Below are positions 1 through 6,942 of a stretch of DNA of 9,078 nt, piece after piece (position 1 is the first letter of the stretch; each line of letters begins with the position of its first letter). Made by a program: the position numbers and the translations under genes. Origin of the DNA: Acidobacteriota bacterium (GTDB lineage Bacteria; Acidobacteriota; Vicinamibacteria; Vicinamibacterales; JAFNAJ01); the NCBI GenBank assembly GCA_017860085.1, contig JAFNAJ010000194.1, positions 1 through 9,078 on the forward strand, given 5' to 3'. The notes beneath the pieces are model-generated. The model was not told the DNA's origin. It searched no databases and saw nothing but the letters and a program-made list of their open reading frames with translations.

Positions 1-109
1 TGGCGACCGGGGGTGCTGGCGTCTCGTCGGCCTCCTCGGCACGACCCACGTGGGCGGAAATGACGCCGGCGAGGATGGCGAACGAAAGGGTGAGCAGCAG
101 GCGATTCAT
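1..109 (-). CDS. 5' end of an exported protein of unknown function (partial)
   Basis: Only the first 36 codons lie in the window; the gene continues past the left edge. The ATG (positions 109-107, minus strand) is preceded by a strong GGAGG Shine-Dalgarno sequence four bases upstream and by a sigma-70-like promoter. The peptide starts MNRLLLTLSFAILAGVISAH and continues VGRAEEADETPAPPVA. An Arg after Met-Asn, a hydrophobic core of about 15 residues and a likely cleavage after VGRA look like a Sec signal peptide, followed by an acidic, Ala/Pro-rich mature start. The frame stays open to the edge. The protein is therefore probably exported or periplasmic, but nothing in this fragment identifies its function. 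It diverges from the FAH-family gene at 241, which is also predicted to be exported, so the two may act in the same compartment; that is inference. Confidence 0.7.
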   Translation of the reverse strand, partial: MNRLLLTLSFAILAGVISAHVGRAEEADETPAPPVA

Positions 110-113
110 GGAA

Positions 114-118
114 CCTCC
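114..118 (-). promoter_or_regulatory. Shine-Dalgarno sequence of the left-edge partial gene
   Basis: On the minus strand GGAGG lies four bases before the ATG at 109-107. It is one of the few textbook ribosome-binding sites in the window and fixes the start of the partial gene. Confidence 0.6.
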
Positions 119-147
119 GTGGACGGGCGACCGAGGGCCAACGCCCG

Positions 148-176
148 ATTCTACGGACGTCGTCACGCCTGTGCAA
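148..176 (-). promoter_or_regulatory. Sigma-70-like promoter for the left-edge partial gene
   Basis: On the minus strand TTGCAC (176-171) and TAGAAT (153-148) are separated by exactly 17 bases. TAGAAT matches TATAAT at five of six positions, and the -35 box keeps TTG. Transcription would start near 141, giving a leader of about 32 nt that includes the GGAGG site. This is pattern matching only; the spacing and downstream ribosome-binding site support it. Confidence 0.45.
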
Positions 177-220
177 ACCGAGTGTCGGCCGGCCCTTCCT
201 GGCGAAATCAGACCACGTTG

Positions 221-226
221 TAAGAT
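221..226 (+). promoter_or_regulatory. Possible -10 box of the FAH-family gene
   Basis: TAAGAT lies 14 bases before the ATG at 241. No convincing -35 element is seen (TTCCTG at 196-201 has a 19-base spacer). No Shine-Dalgarno sequence precedes either the ATG at 241 or the in-frame ATG at 253, so the transcript may have a very short leader. The rest of the 131-bp divergent gap (110-240) shows no other structure. Weak call. Confidence 0.25.
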
Positions 227-240
227 GGGCGCACCTTCCA

Positions 241-1092
241 ATGCCCAGCACAATGACGAGACTCCTGCTTCTTCCCACAATCGTCGCCGCGGCCGTGACC
301 TGGCAGGGATTGGCGCTGGCCCAGCCGTCCGTCACGCGCTACGTGCGGTTCACCGCGAAGGGCCTCGTCTCGCAGGGCGTGCTCGACGGCGACACCATCC
401 GGGAGTTGGCCGGCGACCTGTACTCCGATCCTGCGGCGACCGGTCGGACCTACCGGCTGCGGGACGTGCGCCTGCTGGCCCCGTGCGAGCCCTCGAAGGT
501 CATCGCGGTCGGCCTCAACTACCGCAGCCACATCGGCGACCGGGCGGTTGCCGCCTACCCGGGGCTCTTCGCCAAGCTCCCCTCGTCCGTCGTGGGCCCC
601 GGCGACGACATCGTGCTGCCGCCCGATGCCGAGAATGCGCACTACGAGGGCGAGTTGGTGGTCGTCATCGGCAAGCGCGCGAGGAACGTGTCCGAAGCGT
701 CGGCTGCCGATTATGTCTTCGGCGTGACGGCCGGCAACGACGTGAGCGAGAGGAACTGGCAGCGAAACGACCTGCAGTGGTTCCGCGCGAAGGCGAGCGA
801 CACGTTCGGGCCGCTGGGCCCCGTCATCGCCCGCGGCCTCAACTACGACGACCTGCTCGTGCAGACGCGCGTCAACGGCGAGGTGCGCCAGTCGGAGCGC
901 ACGAAGGACCTCATCTTCGGGGTGGCGGCGATCGTCAGCTACGTGAGCCGCTACGTGACGCTGGAACCCGGCGACGTGATCTACACCGGCACGCCACAGA
1001 CGACCCAGGCGCTCAAGCCCGGCGATGTCGTGGAGGTCGAAGTCGAAGGAGTCGGCGTGCTCAGGAATACGGTGACCAGGGGTCACCGATAG
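241..1092 (+). CDS. Fumarylacetoacetate hydrolase (FAH) family protein with N-terminal signal peptide
   Basis: A 283-residue member of the FAH/2-hydroxyhepta-2,4-diene-1,7-dioate isomerase superfamily, which cleaves or isomerises beta-diketo and 2-oxo acids with a divalent metal. Visible motifs: NYRSH (93-97); metal ligands in YEGELVVVIG (E136, E138) and NDVSERNWQ (D167); RAKASDTFGPLGP with K184 and D187; and the C-terminal signature from YTGTP (248-252) through LKPGDVVEVEVEGVGVLRN (258-276). The usual cytosolic N-terminus is recognisable from about residue 33 (RYVRFTAKGLVSQGVLDGD). Before it lie residues 1-28, with a basic start (MTR), a hydrophobic core and an ALA|Q cleavage site, typical of a Sec signal peptide. 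ATG 253 (MTR) is an equally good start. The specific substrate cannot be assigned. The gene diverges from another exported protein and ends 9 bp from the convergent MBL gene, with no terminator visible between them. Confidence 0.88.
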   Translation: MPSTMTRLLLLPTIVAAAVTWQGLALAQPSVTRYVRFTAKGLVSQGVLDGDTIRELAGDLYSDPAATGRTYRLRDVRLLAPCEPSKVIAVGLNYRSHIGDRAVAAYPGLFAKLPSSVVGPGDDIVLPPDAENAHYEGELVVVIGKRARNVSEASAADYVFGVTAGNDVSERNWQRNDLQWFRAKASDTFGPLGPVIARGLNYDDLLVQTRVNGEVRQSERTKDLIFGVAAIVSYVSRYVTLEPGDVIYTGTPQTTQALKPGDVVEVEVEGVGVLRNTVTRGHR

Positions 1093-1101
1093 GGCTGCGC
1101 G

Positions 1102-2064
1102 TCAGCTCTTTGATGCGGGCGGCGCGGGCGATCCGGTCGATTTCTTCGGCCCGGCCGCACGCTTCCGCCAGTAGCGCGCCAGTCCCAGGTAGCAGTGGTC
1201 GAGCGGCACGGCGAGCTCGTAGCTCGTCACCTCAGCCTCCGTCATGTGCCGCCGCAGCTCGAGACGCGCTTCCTGCTGGTAGTGCCGAGCCTGGTCCTCG
1301 TCGGTCCCGCCGAGGTCAAGCGCTGCCTTGGCGATGCGCGCGTTGGTGCGCAAGCGCTCGAGAAGCTCCTGCAGGTGATTGGCCGGCGACTGGCTCGGCC
1401 CGAAGTGCGTCAGGAAGAGTGTCTCGGGCTGCCACGCGAGAATCCGCTCGGCGCTGATGGACCAGGCGTCGAGGTCGATGTCGGGCGGCGGGGTTGGCGG
1501 CTGGATGAACGGCGCCGACCCGATACGCACGCCGGCCGTGTCGCCGACGAAGGCGATGCGGCTGCGCGCGTCGAAGTAGCTCACGTGGTGCGAGGCGTGT
1601 CCGGGCGTGTAGGCCACGTCGAGCACCCGGCCGGCCACGGCGAGCGTCTCTCCTCCCGACAGGACGTGCACGCTGCCAGCCGGCACTGCCTCGAAGGTGC
1701 CCCAGAGCCGGTCCATCTGGTCGCCGTAGAGCCGCGAGGCGCTTTCGAGCAGTCGCGAGGGGTCAACCATGTGAGGCGCGCCCCTCTCGTGCACGTAGAC
1801 GCGGACGCGGGGGTTCATCCGGACGAGGCTGCCCGACACCCCGGCGTGATCGAGATGGATGTGCGTGAGCAACAGCGACGTCACGTCATCGATCGAGACC
1901 CCGAGCTCTCCCAGCCTGTGCTGCAAGGTGGCCAGGCACGAGGTCGGGCCCGGGTCGACGAGCGTGACGCCGTCCGGGCCATCGAGCACGGCTGTCGCGA
2001 TGACGCGGGCAATGCCCTGGAAGTTGAGGTCGACGAAGCGGATGCCCTGTGCCAGGACCGTCAT
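1102..2064 (-). CDS. MBL-fold metallo-hydrolase
   Basis: A 320-residue protein with the full metallo-beta-lactamase-fold metal set. In numbering from the ATG at 2064, THIHLDHAG gives H68, H70, D72 and H73; TPGHASHH gives H156; FVGDTAG gives D175; LTHFGPS gives H220. The N-terminal strand pattern (VTLVDPGP) is also typical. The dinuclear Zn/Fe centre is thus complete and the protein should be an active hydrolase. The roughly 90 residues after H220 are helical and charged and end in a Lys/Pro/Ser-rich tail; this resembles the general 'MBL fold hydrolase' group rather than a true beta-lactamase or glyoxalase II. Substrate unknown. The frame extends to a GTG at 2082, but MTVLAQGIRFVDL from 2064 is the natural start and an extended -10 box lies between the two. 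No signal peptide. It is divergent from clpS, with an 80-bp shared gap. Confidence 0.87.
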   Translation of the reverse strand: MTVLAQGIRFVDLNFQGIARVIATAVLDGPDGVTLVDPGPTSCLATLQHRLGELGVSIDDVTSLLLTHIHLDHAGVSGSLVRMNPRVRVYVHERGAPHMVDPSRLLESASRLYGDQMDRLWGTFEAVPAGSVHVLSGGETLAVAGRVLDVAYTPGHASHHVSYFDARSRIAFVGDTAGVRIGSAPFIQPPTPPPDIDLDAWSISAERILAWQPETLFLTHFGPSQSPANHLQELLERLRTNARIAKAALDLGGTDEDQARHYQQEARLELRRHMTEAEVTSYELAVPLDHCYLGLARYWRKRAAGPKKSTGSPAPPASKS

Positions 2065-2072
2065 GATCGGGG

Positions 2073-2081
2073 ATCGTAGCA
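2073..2081 (-). promoter_or_regulatory. Extended -10 promoter of the MBL-fold gene
   Basis: On the minus strand TGC-TACGAT (2081-2073) fits the extended -10 pattern TGn-TAnnnT and ends 8 bases before the ATG at 2064. Initiation six to nine bases downstream would fall at or just before the ATG, so the mRNA would be leaderless or almost so. This fits the lack of a Shine-Dalgarno sequence. No -35 box is evident. Nearly the same 13-mer precedes the glycosyltransferase gene at 6912. Confidence 0.4.
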
Positions 2082-2103
2082 CCGCCGGCCGCCCGACGGT
2101 GGC

Positions 2104-2109
2104 TATACT
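2104..2109 (+). promoter_or_regulatory. -10 box of the clpS-clpA-grpE operon
   Basis: TATACT matches the -10 consensus at five of six positions and lies 35 bases before the clpS ATG. No good -35 box is found at 16-18 bases upstream. Transcription would begin around 2116, inside the GGAGG at 2114-2118, so that purine run would not serve as a ribosome-binding site on such a transcript. The minus-strand promoter of the MBL gene lies about 25 bp away, so the two divergent promoters are closely packed. Confidence 0.4.
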
Positions 2110-2144
2110 GGAAGGAGGTCGGTGACGACTGGCGCGCGCGACAC

Positions 2145-2459
2145 ATGGCAGACGTCGAGAGAAAGACCGGCGGCGAGGTCAGGGAGCGGACGAAGCTCGA
2201 AACCAGGGAGCCTACGCTCTACAAGGTCATCCTGCACAATGACGATTACACGACGATGGAGTTCGTGGTGCAGGTGCTCGAGGGCATCTTTCACAAGTCG
2301 CCGGCCGAGGCGTTTCGGATCATGATGCACGTGCACACCGAAGGCCAGGGTCTCTGCGGCCTCTACTCGTTCGAGATCGCCGAGACCAAGGTGGCCACGG
2401 TGCACGACCTCGCGCGGCAAGAGGGGTTCCCCCTGCGCGCGAGCATCGAGGAGGAATAG
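2145..2459 (+). CDS. clpS: ATP-dependent Clp protease adaptor ClpS
   Basis: A 104-residue ClpS, close to the usual family length. The adaptor binds proteins with destabilising N-terminal residues (Leu, Phe, Tyr, Trp) and hands them to the N-domain of ClpA for degradation by ClpAP in the cytosol. The first 23 or so residues are polar and correspond to the flexible tail inserted into ClpA. The core starts at LYKVILHNDDYTTMEFVV. N32, D33 and D34 of HNDDYT, M38, and M60/V63/H64 in IMMHVH correspond to the N-degron pocket, so the recognition site looks intact. CGLYSFEIAETK (71-82) is the conserved C-terminal strand. The only in-frame start near the domain is the ATG at 2145; it has no Shine-Dalgarno sequence at normal distance. 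It is the first gene of the operon, 72 bp before clpA. Confidence 0.96.
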   Translation: MADVERKTGGEVRERTKLETREPTLYKVILHNDDYTTMEFVVQVLEGIFHKSPAEAFRIMMHVHTEGQGLCGLYSFEIAETKVATVHDLARQEGFPLRASIEEE

Positions 2460-2479
2460 CGCCTCGGCGCTCGACCCCC

Positions 2480-2504
2480 GGGGCCGGGGATCGGGAGGTC
2501 GGGG
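2480..2504 (+). repeat. G-rich degenerate repeat / G-quadruplex motif between clpS and clpA
   Basis: Four G-runs (GGGG, GGGG, GGG, GGGG) are separated by loops of 2, 3 and 5 bases on the coding strand, meeting the classical G3+N1-7 rule. The runs are spaced at six to eight bases, like a decayed heptamer repeat. A CCCCGGGG palindrome at 2476-2483 could form a competing hairpin. It lies in the clpS-clpA gap, just before the clpA ribosome-binding site, so it could affect clpA translation or RNA stability. Folding is not demonstrated. Confidence 0.4.
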
Positions 2505-2516
2505 CGGCAAGCGGTT

Positions 2517-2523
2517 GGGAAGG
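2517..2523 (+). promoter_or_regulatory. Ribosome-binding site of clpA
   Basis: GGGAAGG ends eight bases before the ATG at 2532. It supports this start, which is also the normal ClpA N-terminus (Met-Phe followed by the first helix). Confidence 0.5.
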
Positions 2524-2531
2524 TAGTCACG

Positions 2532-4927
<2,396 letters not shown>

Positions 4928-4931
<4 letters not shown>

Positions 4932-5599
4932 ACGCGGCGGCGCGCCTCACACGGACCATGGAAGAAAACGCGCCTCACGAACCGGAAGTGAAAGTCGTCG
5001 ACCGCCGCTGGTGGGCGCAAAAGGACGCCGCCGCCGCGGCGCCGACCGGGGCCGAACCCACGGCCGCCGAGCAGGCCGCGTGGACGCCCAGGAAGCCGAG
5101 CTACGTCGAGGAACTCGAGCGACGCCTCGCCGACAAGGATCAGGAGATCGCCGACCTGCTCGCGAAGTACCGGCAGGCGGCGCGGGAGTTCGACGACTCG
5201 CGTGCGCGGCTCAAGAAGGACCTGAGCAAGGAGATCGAGCGCGGCCGCCGCACGATGCTCGTGGAACTGCTCGAGGTGGTTGACAACCTCGATCGCGCCA
5301 TCGACGCAGCCCGTGGCGCCGGCGATCTCGCGTCGCTCCTGCGTGGCGTCGAAATGATCCGTGAGTTGTTCCTCGCCAAGCTCGACGGCTTCGGCGTGAA
5401 GCGACTCGATCCGACGGGAGAGCCGTTCGATGCCACGCGCCACGAGGCCCTGACCACCGTGCCCACCGACGACCCCTCCAAGGACCGCCTCGTGGTGGGC
5501 GTCCTGGCTCCCGGCTATCTCGTCGGAGGCGAGGTGCTGCGCCCGGCCAGGGTCGCTGTCGCACAGTTCTGCGGGCCCGCGAGTACGTCCGACGCCTGA
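4928..5599 (+). CDS. grpE: Nucleotide exchange factor GrpE
   Basis: A 223-residue GrpE homologue, the cytosolic co-chaperone that releases ADP from DnaK and resets its substrate cycle. Residues 1-55 are polar and Ala-rich, probably disordered, with a DRRWWAQKD patch (25-33). A long helix follows (about 58-115; KPSYVEELERRLADKDQEIADLL...), the coiled-coil dimer stalk. The family signatures are clear: LLEVVDNLDRAI (114-125), GVEMIRELFLAKLDGFGVKR (140-159), GEPFDATRHEAL (164-175) and the C-terminal beta domain GYLVGGEVLRPARVAVA (196-212). The GTG at 4928 overlaps the clpA TGA as GTGA, suggesting translational coupling. ATG 4958 (MEENAPHEP) is a possible alternative; neither has a Shine-Dalgarno sequence. 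The gene usually sits with dnaK, dnaJ or hrcA; here it is third after clpS-clpA, so a paralogue is possible. Its stop codon lies in a 14-bp repeat. Confidence 0.93.
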
Positions 5600-5701
5600 A
5601 CCTCGGGTTGTGAACCGGTCGACGGGGTCGGAGTCGATTTCAGAAACTGCGCCTCTGCAATAAGTGAAATCGACTCCGACCCCGAGGCGTCCGACGCCTG
5701 A
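5586..5701. repeat. Direct repeat bracketing the inverted-repeat element
   Basis: CGTCCGACGCCTGA occurs at 5586-5599 and again at 5688-5701, exactly 102 bp apart. With one inserted A, the match runs on through CCTC. The left copy is the last codons and stop of grpE; the right copy is non-coding. Each copy contains the palindromic core CGTCCGACG. The arrangement resembles a duplication made when the element between the copies was inserted, or a small segmental duplication. Confidence 0.65.
5623..5684. repeat. Perfect 20-bp inverted repeat (REP/MITE-like hairpin element)
   Basis: The arms 5623-5642 (CGGGGTCGGAGTCGATTTCA) and 5665-5684 are exact reverse complements, separated by a 22-nt loop (5643-5664) that holds a small TGC/GCA match. 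The AT-rich loop and inner arms differ from the surrounding GC-rich DNA. It lies between the convergent grpE and glycosyltransferase genes. As RNA it would form a very stable hairpin that could stop transcription or protect 3' ends from either side, though neither arm is followed by a T-tract. It looks like a dispersed palindromic element of REP or MITE type; no transposase is present here. Confidence 0.8.
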
Positions 5702-5717
5702 CCTCCGGTGCCTGTCC

Positions 5718-5734
5718 CCCTTTAGAACAAAGGG
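5718..5734. terminator. Small hairpin overlapping the glycosyltransferase stop codon
   Basis: CCCTTT (5718-5723) and AAAGGG (5729-5734) form a 6-bp stem with a 5-nt loop. The stop codon of the minus-strand gene (5724-5722) lies within it. There is no clear T-run afterwards, so function as an intrinsic terminator is doubtful. Just before it on the plus strand is GGTGCCTGTCCCC (5707-5719), which may be part of another repetitive element. Confidence 0.25.
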
Positions 5735-6912
5735 TGGATGTTGGTGAAGAGCGACAGGCAGAGTGCGTACAACGCTGACGAGGCGAACACCACGTACCCG
5801 TGGCCGACCGGCGATCGCACGGTTGCAGCCAGCCAGATGAAGAACGGAAACAGCACGCTGCAATAGCGGCCCAACCCCTCGAACTGTCCCGAGGACAGCG
5901 GCAGCGCGAGGTTGGCCAGCATGAAAAGGCCGTACGCCGTCCCGAGCTTCCACCACACGAACGGGATGGAAAGAACAAACAGGATCGCGGTCACGCCGTT
6001 CAGCGTGTCGTAGGGCGCCGCGGCTTCCGAGGTCAGGTACTCGTAGGGGCGCGTCACGAGCGCCTGCACGAGGTCAGGCAGCGGTCCCCACGTCGACGCG
6101 CCAGGGAAGTAGCCCCAGCGCTCGATGCTGTGCTTCCACTCGATGAGCGAGCCGCTCAAGGCGTACACGTAGGCGCACCACGCCGCGAATCCGGCGACGA
6201 CCAGCCCGACCGATGCCCATCGGATGACCGGGGCAGGCCGGCTTCGTCCAGCGCTCCACACCAACCAGAAGAAGGCGGGAAGCGCCATGATGCCGTTGAC
6301 CCGCGTGCACACAGCCAGGGCCCCGAGGACCCCCGCCAGCACCCACCGCTCGCGGCGAAGAGCGAGGAACGTCGCCACCATCAGGCACAGAAACAGGCTC
6401 TCGGAGTAGACGACGCCGAAGAAGAACGCAAACGGGAACACCCCGGCATACAGTGCCGCGCGCTCGGCGGCCTCGTCATCGAGATCCATCCGCGCAAGAC
6501 GGTAGAGCAGCACGACGGCCACGATGAAGGCAGCCCACGAGATGGCGATGCCGGCGAAATAGTAGTGACGAGGCCGTGGCCCGAACAGAGGGGCGACGGC
6601 CCGCATGGCCATCGGGTACACCGGGAAGAATGCGAGGTTGCTGCGGCCACCCTCGACCCAGCGATATCCGTCCTGGGCAATCCCGCGGTACCAGCCGGAG
6701 TCGTAGCGCGCGAAGGTGTCCCAGAAGGCGTGCGGCTGCGCGAGGACGCTGAACGGCTCGCGCTGGTAGGGCGGAAAGACGACGTTCGCCCAGAAGGCGA
6801 CGATGACCGTGAGCAGCCTGATCCCAACGGCAAGGGCGATCAGCCGCAGGGTCACCCGGAGCTGCGACCGGTTCCCGCCTCCCGACTCCCGGCTTCCCGC
6901 ACGCTCCGGCAT
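5722..6912 (-). CDS. PIG-V-like mannosyltransferase family membrane protein (GT-C glycosyltransferase)
   Basis: A 396-residue polytopic membrane protein with about nine hydrophobic segments (roughly 21-42, 117-139, 155-183, 190-219, 232-252, 307-323, 325-342, 351-366, 371-390). Features shared with PIG-V/GPI mannosyltransferase 2-like proteins are RYDSGWYRGIAQDGY (69-83) with D71 in the first large loop as the likely catalytic base, AFFPVYP (94-100), YSESLFL (169-175) and TRVNGI (203-208). GT-C enzymes transfer a sugar from a polyprenyl-phosphate donor to an acceptor on the outer face of the membrane; donor and acceptor are not known for this group in bacteria. The first 18 residues are Gly/Ser/Arg-rich, encoded partly by a G-rich heptamer repeat, and look unrelated to the fold. 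No better start is evident. The gene follows the alpha-galactosidase by 30 nt and may be co-transcribed or use its own extended -10 box. Confidence 0.75.
   Translation of the reverse strand: MPERAGSRESGGGNRSQLRVTLRLIALAVGIRLLTVIVAFWANVVFPPYQREPFSVLAQPHAFWDTFARYDSGWYRGIAQDGYRWVEGGRSNLAFFPVYPMAMRAVAPLFGPRPRHYYFAGIAISWAAFIVAVVLLYRLARMDLDDEAAERAALYAGVFPFAFFFGVVYSESLFLCLMVATFLALRRERWVLAGVLGALAVCTRVNGIMALPAFFWLVWSAGRSRPAPVIRWASVGLVVAGFAAWCAYVYALSGSLIEWKHSIERWGYFPGASTWGPLPDLVQALVTRPYEYLTSEAAAPYDTLNGVTAILFVLSIPFVWWKLGTAYGLFMLANLALPLSSGQFEGLGRYCSVLFPFFIWLAATVRSPVGHGYVVFASSALYALCLSLFTNIHPLF
6874..6898 (-). repeat. G-rich heptanucleotide repeat / G-quadruplex motif at the glycosyltransferase 5' end
   Basis: On the minus (coding) strand four GGG runs are separated by loops of 5, 4 and 4 bases. 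Units GCCGGGA, GTCGGGA and GGCGGGA follow one another, ending in ACCGG. They encode residues in the Gly/Ser/Arg-rich N-terminus (about 5-14) directly after the start codon. The pattern meets the canonical four-run G-quadruplex rule and resembles the repeat in clpA. Confidence 0.5.
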
Positions 6913-6921
6913 CGCGGCCGG

Positions 6922-6930
6922 ATGGTAGCA
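6922..6930 (-). promoter_or_regulatory. Extended -10-like box before the glycosyltransferase gene
   Basis: On the minus strand TGC-TACCAT (6930-6922) ends nine bases before the ATG at 6912. The surrounding 13-mer GGTGCTACCATCC differs by one base from that before the MBL gene. It lies in the 30-bp gap after the alpha-galactosidase stop, so the downstream gene may have its own, nearly leaderless transcript. An AAAAGG stretch further upstream is too far from the ATG for a usual ribosome-binding site. Confidence 0.35.
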
Positions 6931-6942
6931 CCTTTTCGAGCG

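Noticed and set aside
1093..1101. Terminator between the convergent FAH and MBL genes
   Set aside because: Only 9 bp separate the stop codons and no hairpin with a T-run is visible there.
60..1457. 465-codon plus-strand frame across the FAH gene and the MBL 3' end
   Set aside because: It is Arg/Ala/Pro-rich, lacks domain motifs, and overlaps two genes with clear family signatures.
2122..2325. GTG-started 67-codon frame with a good upstream GGAGG
   Set aside because: It overlaps clpS out of frame and gives an Arg/Ser-rich peptide without family features; kept only as a remark on the leader.
5623..5684. CRISPR repeat unit or intrinsic terminator
   Set aside because: There is a single palindrome with no repeat-spacer periodicity, and neither side has a T-tract.
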